DNA from: an uncultured Ruminococcus sp.
GTDB lineage: Bacteria > Bacillota > Clostridia > Oscillospirales > Acutalibacteraceae
Assembly: GCA_902773245.1 (NCBI GenBank)
Contig: CACYDY010000059.1
Span: forward strand, 1-8,976
Direction of reading: 5' to 3'
DNA: 8,976 nucleotides
Each line of letters begins with the position of its first letter. Within the stretch, counting starts at the first letter, position 1. The notes below the pieces were generated by a model, which saw nothing but the letters and a program-made list of their open reading frames with translations, searched no databases and was not told the origin of the DNA. The translations under genes and the position numbers were made by a program. Positions 1 to 6,075 of this stretch are shown here, piece by piece.

Positions 1-16
1 CAATTATTATCAATAA

Positions 17-1690
17 TTAAATTTCGTCGTAGGACTTCATCACCGCGCCCTTTGACGCTGTGCTTACAAGCTTTGAATATCTTCCAAGCCAGCCGTTTGT
101 GATGTTCGGCTTCGGCGCAGTGTAGTTTTCTCTTCTCTTCGCAAGCTCTTCGTCGGATACTTCAAGAGTGATCTTCGCATTGGGTATGTCAATGCTGATG
201 ATGTCGCCCTCTTCAACCAGCCCGATAACTCCGCCGTCGGCAGCCTCGGGACATACGTGTCCGATAGACGCTCCTCGGCTTGCTCCCGAAAAACGTCCGT
301 CCGTGATGAGCGCAACGGTCTTATCAAGCTTCATTCCCGCAAGCGCACTCGTAGGATTGAGCATTTCTCTCATTCCCGGGCCGCCCTTCGGGCCTTCGTA
401 GCGAATTACCACAACATCGCCGTCAACGATTTTCGACGCATAAATTGCTGCGATCGCTTCGTCCTCGCTGTTGAAAACTCTTGCCGGGCCTTTGTGCTGA
501 AGCATTTCCGGCGCAACCGCACTTCTCTTAACAACACAGCCGTTCTCCGCAAGGTTGCCCCAAAGGATCTGAATACCGCCGGTTTCGCTGTACGGATTGT
601 CGATAGTTCTGATAGAATTTGTATCTTTAACGTAAGCGCCCTCGATGTTCTCGCCGACTGTTTTTCCCGTTGCGGTGATCAGCGACAAGTCGAGAAGTCC
701 TTTCTTTGCAAGCTCAGCCTGAACCGCCGGAACACCGCCGGCTTTGTTGAGATCCTGCATATGCGTCGGGCCTGCCGGCGCAAGGTGGCAAAGATTCGGC
801 ACTTTTGCGCTCATCTCGTTGAACAGCTCAAGATCAAGCGGAACACCTGCTTCGTTTGCGATCGCAAGAAGATGAAGAACGCTGTTTGACGAACAACCGA
901 GCGCCATGTCGCACGCAAGCGCATTTCTGATAGATTTTTCGTTAATAATATCTCTTGCCTTGATGTCATTCTTAACAAGATTCATAATTGCCATGCCTGC
1001 GTGTTTTGCAAGCGCAGCTCTGCCCGAGGAAACCGCCGGGATAGTTCCGTTTCCGGGAAGAGCTATTCCGAGAGATTCGCAAAGACAGTTCATGCTGTTT
1101 GCGGTGTACATTCCTGCGCACGAACCACAGCCCGGACACGCGCCGTGTTCGCATTCGGAAAGCTTGCATTCGTCTATGAGTCCTGCCTTGTAAGAACCTA
1201 CCGCTTCGAACATCTTTGACAGGGAGATCTCTTCGCCGTCATACAAGCCTGCAAGCATGGGGCCGCCGCTGCAAACAACGGCAGGAATGTTCATTCTTAC
1301 AGCCGCCATAACCATGCCGGGAACGATCTTGTCACAGTTAGGAATAAGAACAAGACCGTCAAACTGATGAGCCATCGTCATTGTTTCAACGGAATCCGCA
1401 ATAAGCTCACGTGAAGCAAGCGAATACTTCATTCCGATGTGACCCATTGCAATACCGTCGCAAACACCGATCGACGGAACCATGATCGGCGTACCTCCGG
1501 CAAGACGAACTCCGGCTTTTACCGCTTCGGTTATTTTATCAAGATGATAATGCCCGGGAACTATCTCGCTGTGAGCGGAAACAACACCGATAAGCGGACG
1601 CTCCAGCTCCTCCTTGGTATATCCCATAGCATAAAAAAGACTTCTGTTCGGCGCGCGTTCAACGCCCTTGGTTACATTATCACTTCTCAT
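17..1690 (-). CDS. ilvD: Dihydroxy-acid dehydratase
   Basis: Catalyses dehydration of 2,3-dihydroxy-3-methylbutanoate (and the 3-methylpentanoate homologue) to the 2-oxo acids, the third common step of valine and isoleucine synthesis, in the cytoplasm. From the ATG at 1690 the protein has 557 residues, normal for the IlvD/Edd family. Visible motifs are GVCDGIAMGH (75-84), NCDKIVPGM (118-126, with Cys119 and the Lys121 that is usually carbamylated), GCGSCAGM (187-194, Cys191), YEGPKGGPGM (431-440) and TDGRFSG (463-469, with the proposed catalytic Ser468). Cys77, Cys119 and Cys191 are the likely Fe-S ligands. An in-frame GTG at 1699 would add three residues, but it overlaps the Shine-Dalgarno AAGAGGTG, which is correctly spaced for the ATG at 1690. 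It is the last gene of the visible cluster, 160 bases downstream of ilvN. Confidence 0.97.
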   Translation of the reverse strand: MRSDNVTKGVERAPNRSLFYAMGYTKEELERPLIGVVSAHSEIVPGHYHLDKITEAVKAGVRLAGGTPIMVPSIGVCDGIAMGHIGMKYSLASRELIADSVETMTMAHQFDGLVLIPNCDKIVPGMVMAAVRMNIPAVVCSGGPMLAGLYDGEEISLSKMFEAVGSYKAGLIDECKLSECEHGACPGCGSCAGMYTANSMNCLCESLGIALPGNGTIPAVSSGRAALAKHAGMAIMNLVKNDIKARDIINEKSIRNALACDMALGCSSNSVLHLLAIANEAGVPLDLELFNEMSAKVPNLCHLAPAGPTHMQDLNKAGGVPAVQAELAKKGLLDLSLITATGKTVGENIEGAYVKDTNSIRTIDNPYSETGGIQILWGNLAENGCVVKRSAVAPEMLQHKGPARVFNSEDEAIAAIYASKIVDGDVVVIRYEGPKGGPGMREMLNPTSALAGMKLDKTVALITDGRFSGASRGASIGHVCPEAADGGVIGLVEEGDIISIDIPNAKITLEVSDEELAKRRENYTAPKPNITNGWLGRYSKLVSTASKGAVMKSYDEI

Positions 1691-1730
1691 TTTTAACACC
1701 TCTTGATTTTGGTTGATAATGCTCTGCTTG

Positions 1731-1763
1731 GGCGGCGGTTTCTACGGTTAACAAACTGCCGCC
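1731..1763 (-). other. Stem-loop in the ilvD leader
   Basis: Arms 1731-1741 and 1753-1763 pair over 11 positions with one mismatch (an A-C opposition in minus-strand RNA at 1737/1757), around an 11-base loop. The outer six pairs are all G-C (GGCGGC with GCCGCC). It lies about 40 bases upstream of the ilvD start and is not followed by a U-run in the direction of transcription, so it is not a standard terminator. It could protect or expose the ilvD 5' end after processing, or be part of a regulatory leader. The inverted repeat is seen; any function is inferred. Confidence 0.4.
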
Positions 1764-1801
1764 GCAGCTGTTTTATTAACAAATAATTATAAATATGCCA
1801 C

Positions 1802-1830
1802 TCGAGAGGAGCTTATGCCGCCCCTCTCGA
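1802..1830 (-). other. Stem-loop just downstream of ilvN
   Basis: Arms 1802-1812 and 1820-1830 form an 11-base-pair stem with a 7-base loop, starting 20 bases after the ilvN stop codon. In minus-strand RNA all 11 positions pair, with one G-U at 1810/1822. On the plus strand the same position would be an A-C mismatch, which suggests the minus-strand transcript is the relevant one. The 3' arm is followed by GTGGCATATTTATAATTATT, which is AT-rich but not a clean U-tract, so efficient intrinsic termination is doubtful. A partial terminator or a 3'-end stabiliser that raises ilvBN over ilvD is plausible. Confidence 0.45.
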
Positions 1831-1850
1831 AACGTATTTTTATAAAAACA

Positions 1851-2345
1851 TTACTTGGTCATTTTAACATCGCCGCGCTGGAGAGCCGTTGCGCCTGTGC
1901 GGCACATCTCGAGGATTGTATAACCCTCAAGATTCTGAATGTATGAATCAAGCTTTGCGGGCTTGCCTGTCAGTTCAAAAACTATGCTTCCAACCGAAAC
2001 ATCAATAATTTTTGCTTTGTAGATCGATGAAATTTCAAGAAGCCCGCTTCTGTTTTTTGAATCACAGGCAACCTTTACAAGAAGAAGCTCACGGATAAGA
2101 CTGTCGTTGGGGTCGATTTCAAACATACCCTCATATTCATAAAGCTTCTTTGTCTGGTTGATGATCTGGTTGATTTCCTCTTCGCTTCCCGACGTTGCGA
2201 TAGTTACTCTTGAAAGAGTTTCATCATTTGTCGCTGCAACGGAAAGACTGTCTATATTAAAACCTCTTTGGCAGAACAATGAGGAAAGTCTTGTCAAAAC
2301 GCCCTCGTGGTTGTCAACGAGAACACTCAAATATGTCTTTTTCAC
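1851..2345 (-). CDS. ilvN: Acetolactate synthase small (regulatory) subunit
   Basis: Regulatory subunit of acetohydroxyacid synthase; it binds and activates the IlvB catalytic subunit and normally confers valine feedback inhibition. The 164-residue length is typical. The N-terminal ACT domain (about 3-75) carries DNHEGVLTRL (11-20) and QRGFNIDSL (26-34). Asn12, Gly15 and Asn30 line up with residues of E. coli IlvH (Asn11, Gly14, Asn29) linked to valine binding, so valine sensitivity is expected. The C-terminal domain (about 80-158) ends with the usual RTGATALQRG. The start is GTG at 2345, with TAGGAGG directly after the ilvB stop and 8 bases of spacing. With only 15 bases between the genes, translation is probably coupled to ilvB, which fits a complex needing matched subunit amounts. 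I would call it ilvN; ilvH is an equivalent name. Confidence 0.96.
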   Translation of the reverse strand: MKKTYLSVLVDNHEGVLTRLSSLFCQRGFNIDSLSVAATNDETLSRVTIATSGSEEEINQIINQTKKLYEYEGMFEIDPNDSLIRELLLVKVACDSKNRSGLLEISSIYKAKIIDVSVGSIVFELTGKPAKLDSYIQNLEGYTILEMCRTGATALQRGDVKMTK

Positions 2346-2360
2346 TGTGTCAGCCTCCTA

Positions 2361-4019
2361 TTATTCATAAATGATATCATCAACAGTTCCGCCGCCCGGA
2401 ATCATCGGAAGAACTCTTTCTTCTCTGTCGATATGGCACTCGATCCAAGCCGGACCGCCGCAGTTCACAGCGTCGTCAAGAGCAGCCTTGAACTCTTCAA
2501 CAGTGCTGCAGGTATAGCCCTTAGCTCCGAATCCCTCTGCAACCTTAACGTAATCGGTCTTTCTGTCAGGCTCACTTGCGGAATATCTCTGACCGTAGAA
2601 AATCTTCTGCCACTGTCTTACCATGCCGAGAGCATTGTTATTAAGACAAATGGAAATAACCGGAACATTGTAAGTAACCGCCGTGCATGCCTCGTTCATG
2701 TTCATGTGGAAAGAACCGTCGCCGGTGATGTGGTAAACGGGGCTTTTTCCCGTTCCGATAGCTGCGCCGATAGCTGCGCCGTAGCCGTAGCCCATTGTGC
2801 CGAGTCCGCCGCTCGTGAGGAAGTTTTCGGCTTTAACATGATGGAGATACTGAGCAGCCCACATTTGGTGCTGTCCTACATCTGTAACAAAAATGCCGTC
2901 CTCGCCTGCTTTTTCGCTGAGGATATCCATGATCTGCTTCGGGTGGATAGTATTTCCGCCTGTGGAGTACGGAACGTCCTTTCTGAAAGAGTTGATCTTT
3001 TCAAACCAATCCTCATGCTTATTTTCCTTAATAAGCTTCTCAAGCTGACCGAGAACTGTTTCGGCATCGCCTACAACGCTGTAGTCGACTTTAACGTTCT
3101 TGTTGATCTCACTCTGGTCGATGTCGATCTGGATCAGGGTTGCCTTCTTTGCAAACTTATCGGGAGAAAGCGCAACTCTGTCGGAGAAACGGCTTGCAAC
3201 CGTGATAACAACGTCTGAATCGTTGACGGTTCTGTTTGCTGCAACCGAACCGTGCATTCCAAGCAAACCGAGGTTCTCGGGCATATCGTATCTCAAAACG
3301 CCCGAAGCCATCATAGTGTGAGTTGCGGGAATGTTAGCCTTTTCGATGATCTTCTTGATAAGATCGCCTGCGTTTGAATTTTTTACGCCGCCGCCGAAAA
3401 AGATAACAGGCTTCTTTGCTTTGTTGATAACCTCGGCGATCTCCGCAAGGTTATCGCCGTCGATAAACGACTTCTTCTCAACAGTCTGCTTCGGCTTCGG
3501 CTCATATTCCGCAACCGCTGCGGTGATGTCCTTGGGAATATCGACAAGAACGGGACCCGGTCTGTCGCTGATTGCGATCTTGAAAGCCTGACGAAGAGTA
3601 TCCGCAAGATCTTCTATTTTACGCACAACAAAGTTATGCTTTGTTATAGGCATTGTGATACCTGCAATGTAAACCTCCTGGAAGCTGTCACGGCCGATAA
3701 GCGAGCTTCCGACGTTGCCTGTGATGGCAACCATGGGAACGCTGTCCATATAAGCGGTAGCAATACCCGTAACGAGATTGGTAGCGCCCGGGCCGCTTGT
3801 TGCAAGAACAACGCCGGTCTTTCCGGTTGCTCGGGCATAGCCGTCTGCCGCATGAGAAGCGCCCTGTTCGTGGGCAGTTATATAATGAGTGATTTTATCC
3901 TGATTTTTGTAAAGCTCGTCATAGATATTGAGAACACAGCCGCCCGGATAACCGAAGATCGTGTCAACCTCATTTTCGAGAAGAACTTTTACAATAATTT
4001 CTGAACCATTTAATTTCAT
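2361..4019 (-). CDS. ilvB: Acetolactate synthase large (catalytic) subunit
   Basis: Catalytic subunit of acetohydroxyacid synthase: condenses two pyruvates to 2-acetolactate (valine and leucine) or pyruvate with 2-oxobutyrate to 2-aceto-2-hydroxybutyrate (isoleucine). It requires thiamine diphosphate, Mg and FAD. The 552 residues follow the family plan: N-terminal pyrimidine-binding domain with FGYPGGC (22-28) and the catalytic Glu51 in AHEQGASHAADGYA, a central FAD-binding domain with ASRFSDR (275-281), and a C-terminal diphosphate-binding domain with GDGSFHMNMNE (433-443) followed by LNNNALGMVRQWQ (459-471). The C-terminal tail VLPMIPGGG is also typical. FAD-region motifs and the partner ilvN next door argue against a catabolic AlsS. 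The start ATG at 4019 has AAGGA 11 bases upstream. A possible promoter lies about 100 bases upstream. Confidence 0.97.
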   Translation of the reverse strand: MKLNGSEIIVKVLLENEVDTIFGYPGGCVLNIYDELYKNQDKITHYITAHEQGASHAADGYARATGKTGVVLATSGPGATNLVTGIATAYMDSVPMVAITGNVGSSLIGRDSFQEVYIAGITMPITKHNFVVRKIEDLADTLRQAFKIAISDRPGPVLVDIPKDITAAVAEYEPKPKQTVEKKSFIDGDNLAEIAEVINKAKKPVIFFGGGVKNSNAGDLIKKIIEKANIPATHTMMASGVLRYDMPENLGLLGMHGSVAANRTVNDSDVVITVASRFSDRVALSPDKFAKKATLIQIDIDQSEINKNVKVDYSVVGDAETVLGQLEKLIKENKHEDWFEKINSFRKDVPYSTGGNTIHPKQIMDILSEKAGEDGIFVTDVGQHQMWAAQYLHHVKAENFLTSGGLGTMGYGYGAAIGAAIGTGKSPVYHITGDGSFHMNMNEACTAVTYNVPVISICLNNNALGMVRQWQKIFYGQRYSASEPDRKTDYVKVAEGFGAKGYTCSTVEEFKAALDDAVNCGGPAWIECHIDREERVLPMIPGGGTVDDIIYE

Positions 4020-4115
4020 AATGTATTCCGTCCTTATAAAAAGTTGTTCTTTTGTAATTCAAGCCTCAGATTTTCAAATGCAAACTGCTCTGATCCGTCA
4101 CAATCTCACATTATG

Positions 4116-4144
4116 ATAATACAGGGAAACCGAGCGACTGCAAA
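4116..4144 (-). promoter_or_regulatory. Possible sigma-A promoter for ilvB-ilvN-(ilvD)
   Basis: In the 145-base ridA-ilvB gap, read on the minus strand, TTTGCA (4139-4144) and TATTAT (4116-4121) are separated by exactly 17 bases. They match the -35 consensus at 4 of 6 and the -10 consensus at 5 of 6 positions. Transcription would start near 4109, giving a leader of about 90 bases before ilvB. That leader shows no T-box, no clear leader peptide and no strong hairpin. The assignment rests on sequence similarity only. Confidence 0.35.
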
Positions 4145-4164
4145 TTAAAAAATCTGTCTGAATA

Positions 4165-4539
4165 TCAAATCTCGGCGATAACCTCAACTTCTACCAAAAC
4201 GTTTTTCGGAAGAGTTTTGACGGCAACGCACGAACGAGCAGGTTTTGAAGTGAAGTATTTGCCGTAAACCTCATTAAACTTAGCGAAGTCATTCATATCA
4301 GCCAAGAAGCAAACTGTTTTAATAGCCTTGTCAATGGACGAGCCTGCTTCTGTGAGAACGGCCGTGAGATTTTTGCAAACCTGTTCTGTCTGCTCTTCAA
4401 TTGTAGCTGCCTCAACACTGCCGCTTGCGGGGTTGATGGCTATTTGACCCGACGTAAAGACGAGCGAACCTGATTTGACGGCCTGAGAATAAGGGCCGAT
4501 AGCATCGGGAGCATTTTTTGTATAAACGATCTCTGCCAT
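4165..4539 (-). CDS. ridA: RidA family 2-iminobutanoate/2-iminopropanoate deaminase
   Basis: Small RidA (YjgF/YER057c/UK114) protein, expected to act as a trimer in the cytoplasm. It speeds hydrolysis of the reactive enamine/imine intermediates released by PLP-dependent threonine and serine dehydratases, giving 2-oxobutyrate or pyruvate and ammonia and protecting other PLP enzymes. The 124-residue length matches the family. Motifs include GPYSQA (15-20), FTSGQIA (28-34), the C-terminal PARSCVAV (100-107) and VLVEVEVIAEI at the end. Arg102 corresponds to the arginine that contacts the substrate carboxylate. The ATG at 4539 has GGAAAGAGG 8 bases upstream. Placement directly after ilvA, the enzyme that makes its substrate, strongly supports a true RidA role. 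Its 149-base upstream gap contains a promoter candidate, so it may also be expressed separately from ilvA. Confidence 0.95.
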   Translation of the reverse strand: MAEIVYTKNAPDAIGPYSQAVKSGSLVFTSGQIAINPASGSVEAATIEEQTEQVCKNLTAVLTEAGSSIDKAIKTVCFLADMNDFAKFNEVYGKYFTSKPARSCVAVKTLPKNVLVEVEVIAEI

Positions 4540-4556
4540 AATTCATGCCTCTTTCC

Positions 4557-4571
4557 AATTTTCTAAATTAT
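4557..4571. promoter_or_regulatory. Possible CodY-like operator in the ridA leader
   Basis: The plus-strand 15-mer AATTTTCTAAATTAT matches the CodY consensus AATTTTCWGAAAATT at 11 of 15 positions, with the left eight all matching. It lies between the predicted ridA promoter and the start codon, directly next to the Shine-Dalgarno (4548-4556), where a bound repressor could block elongation. CodY senses branched-chain amino acids in many Firmicutes, so the context is sensible. The region is very AT-rich, however, and a chance match is easy. Whether this organism has CodY is unknown. Confidence 0.25.
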
Positions 4572-4595
4572 CTGATTTCTTTTACCGATAATAAT

Positions 4596-4624
4596 ATCTT
4601 ATAACATTTTTCGTTAAATTTCAA
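4596..4624 (-). promoter_or_regulatory. Predicted sigma-A promoter upstream of ridA
   Basis: On the minus strand TTGAAA (4619-4624; 5 of 6 to the -35 consensus) is separated by 17 bases from TAAGAT (4596-4601; 4 of 6 to the -10). An overlapping alternative -10, TATAAG (4598-4603), is preceded by an extended TGT but leaves only 15 bases of spacing. The stretch upstream (about 4625-4650) is AT-rich, like an UP element. Transcription would begin near 4589, about 50 bases before ridA. It would drive ridA, and possibly ilvB onward, independently of ilvA. Confidence 0.5.
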
Positions 4625-4688
4625 GTATTTTATTGATATATATTCAATTTTTAGCGGTCAAACCGACGCTTTGAGTTAAACTTTCCGA

Positions 4689-5882
4689 TCACAGCAGCTT
4701 AAAGCCCTCGTCGGCGAGCGCATTCTTGACCTCTTTGATGTGTTCCTTGTTCTTAGTTTCAAGCTCCATACTGATGATACAGCTGTTAACATCGGTGCCC
4801 TTTCCTGCGTGTTCGTAATTTACCGAAACAACGTTAGCGCCGTGCTTTGCAATTATTGCGGAAAGATCTCTCAGCTGACCGGGCTTGTCGGTAAGCTCGA
4901 TCGCAAGCTTGCAAAGTCTGCCGGATTTAAGAAGTCCTCTGTCAATAACTCTTGAAAGGATCGTCACGTCAATGTTTCCGCCCGAAACTATGCACACCGT
5001 ATTCTTTCCCTTAACAGGGACCTTGTCAAACATAACGGCTGCAACCGAAACAGCTCCTGCGCCCTCTGCGACGAGCTTCTGCTTTTCCATCAAAGTCAGG
5101 ATAGCCGTTGCCGTTTCATCGTCGGTAACGGTAACGATTTCGTCAACATATTTGCTGCAGATCTCAAATGTTGTATTTCCGGGCTGTTTAACTGCGATAC
5201 CGTCGGCAATTGTTTTTACGCTGTTCAGAGTTAAAATGCTGCCTTCATTGATCGAATTGAGCATCGACGGCGCGCCGGCAGCCTGAACGCCGTAAACCTT
5301 AACATCGGGGCGAAGAGCTTTTACGGCATACGCAACACCGGAAATAAGTCCGCCGCCGCCGATCGGAACAACGATAGCTTCAACGTCGGGATTCTCGTTC
5401 AGTATTTCAAGCGCGATCGTACCCTGACCGGCTATAACCGCATCGTCGTCGAACGGGTGAATAAAGGTAAGTCCCAATTCGTCTTTCAGCTTCAAAGCAT
5501 AGTTGTAGGCGTCGTCATAAACTCCGTTCACAAGCTCGATCTGAGCGCCGTATGCGCGGGTTGCCTCAACCTTTGAGATCGGAGCGCCGTCGGGCAGACA
5601 AATTATCGACTTAATGCCGTTTCTTGCCGCCGCAAGCGCCACGCCCTGAGCATGGTTTCCTGCCGAACAAGCAATAACTCCCTTAGCCTTTTCTTCCTGC
5701 GTAAGTCTTGAAATCTTATACGCTGCTCCTCTGACCTTAAAAGATCCCGTAACCTGCAAATTTTCCGGTTTTATGTAAAGATTAACATCGGGATTAATCT
5801 TCGGAGCATGAATAAGCTCTGTATTTCTGATAACATTTTTCAAAGCAAAAGCTGCCTGATAAACATTTTCAAGCTGCAACAT
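4689..5882 (-). CDS. ilvA: Threonine ammonia-lyase, one-ACT form
   Basis: PLP enzyme converting threonine to 2-oxobutyrate and ammonia, the entry step to isoleucine. From the ATG at 5882 it has 397 residues. The catalytic domain (about 1-320) shows TGSFKVRGAAYK (45-56) with the PLP Schiff-base Lys49, SAGNHAQG (73-80) and the phosphate-binding GGGGL (175-179). One ACT domain (about 324-397, CKLAIELTDKPGQLRDL onward) follows. This is the medium form: shorter than the two-ACT E. coli IlvA (514 residues) and longer than ACT-less TdcB. The frame stays open to GTG 5918, and ATG 5894 is also possible. However, AAAGAAAGGA (5895-5904) abuts ATG 5894, and the extra codons run into the repeat ending at 5908, so 5882 (12-base spacing) is preferred. 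Neighbouring ilvB, ilvN and ridA indicate biosynthesis rather than threonine breakdown. Confidence 0.95.
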   Translation of the reverse strand: MLQLENVYQAAFALKNVIRNTELIHAPKINPDVNLYIKPENLQVTGSFKVRGAAYKISRLTQEEKAKGVIACSAGNHAQGVALAAARNGIKSIICLPDGAPISKVEATRAYGAQIELVNGVYDDAYNYALKLKDELGLTFIHPFDDDAVIAGQGTIALEILNENPDVEAIVVPIGGGGLISGVAYAVKALRPDVKVYGVQAAGAPSMLNSINEGSILTLNSVKTIADGIAVKQPGNTTFEICSKYVDEIVTVTDDETATAILTLMEKQKLVAEGAGAVSVAAVMFDKVPVKGKNTVCIVSGGNIDVTILSRVIDRGLLKSGRLCKLAIELTDKPGQLRDLSAIIAKHGANVVSVNYEHAGKGTDVNSCIISMELETKNKEHIKEVKNALADEGFKLL

Positions 5883-5907
5883 TGATAAAGTCATTCCTTT
5901 CTTTTCA

Positions 5908-6012
5908 TAAGGAACCACTGATCAAATCACGCACTACGGGCTTGGCACTCATCTTGCTTTCCTGAAAAAATTCTTCGCAATATGAACACCGGATTTAATC
6001 AGCGCTTCCTTA
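5908..6012. repeat. MITE-like element with 21-base terminal inverted repeats
   Basis: Arms 5908-5928 and 5992-6012 are inverted repeats identical at 18 of 21 positions; as RNA, 20 of 21 pair when two G-U pairs are counted. The ends read TAAGGAA and TTCCTTA, so the unit can be seen as an AGGAA-ended element flanked by TA, as expected for insertion at a TA target (the habit of IS630/Tc1-mariner-type elements). The 63-base interior codes for nothing recognisable. The element fills most of the leuB-ilvA gap and ends just before the ilvA Shine-Dalgarno. The inverted repeat is seen directly. Its identity as a MITE is inferred; a large regulatory stem-loop is the main alternative. Confidence 0.55.
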
Positions 6013-6021
6013 ACTTATCAA
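5993..6021 (-). promoter_or_regulatory. Possible hybrid promoter for ilvA at the repeat boundary
   Basis: On the minus strand TTGATA (6016-6021; 5 of 6 to the -35 consensus) lies outside the inverted-repeat element. TTAAAT (5993-5998; 4 of 6 to the -10 consensus) lies inside its first arm, with 17 bases between them. If real, insertion of the element created or altered the ilvA promoter. The -10 is weak and the gap is AT-rich, so this is tentative. No stronger promoter was found between leuB and ilvA. Confidence 0.25.
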
Positions 6022-6075
6022 ACACTACCTAACACAATTCTATGTTCCCAAACAGACGCTTTCTGTCATATCCGC

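Noticed and set aside
2..18. Perfect 7-bp AT-only inverted repeat overlapping the ilvD stop codon
   Set aside because: All A/T arms with a 3-base loop would be a very weak hairpin, and the window ends before any U-tract could be seen. Chance is likely in AT-rich sequence.
257..889. Plus-strand open frame (210 codons) opposite ilvD
   Set aside because: Antisense to conserved ilvD, with a compositionally odd product and no recognisable domain. Treated as a shadow.
1786..1791. Perfect TATAAT on the minus strand upstream of ilvD
   Set aside because: No acceptable -35 box lies 15-19 bases upstream, and the stretch is AT-rich, so I did not call a separate ilvD promoter.
2307..3218. Long plus-strand open frame (303 codons) opposite ilvB
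   Set aside because: It lies antisense to the clearly conserved ilvB, has no family motif and no ribosome binding site, and is a by-product of ilvB codon usage.
4651..4668. Small hairpin after the ilvA stop (AGCGGTCAAACCGACGCT on the plus strand)
   Set aside because: In minus-strand RNA only about four contiguous pairs form and an A-run, not a U-run, follows. It does not qualify as a terminator for ilvA.
6048..6064. Five-pair hairpin (ACAGA/TCTGT) after the leuB stop
   Set aside because: Short stem with no U-tract downstream, so not a credible terminator for leuCDB.
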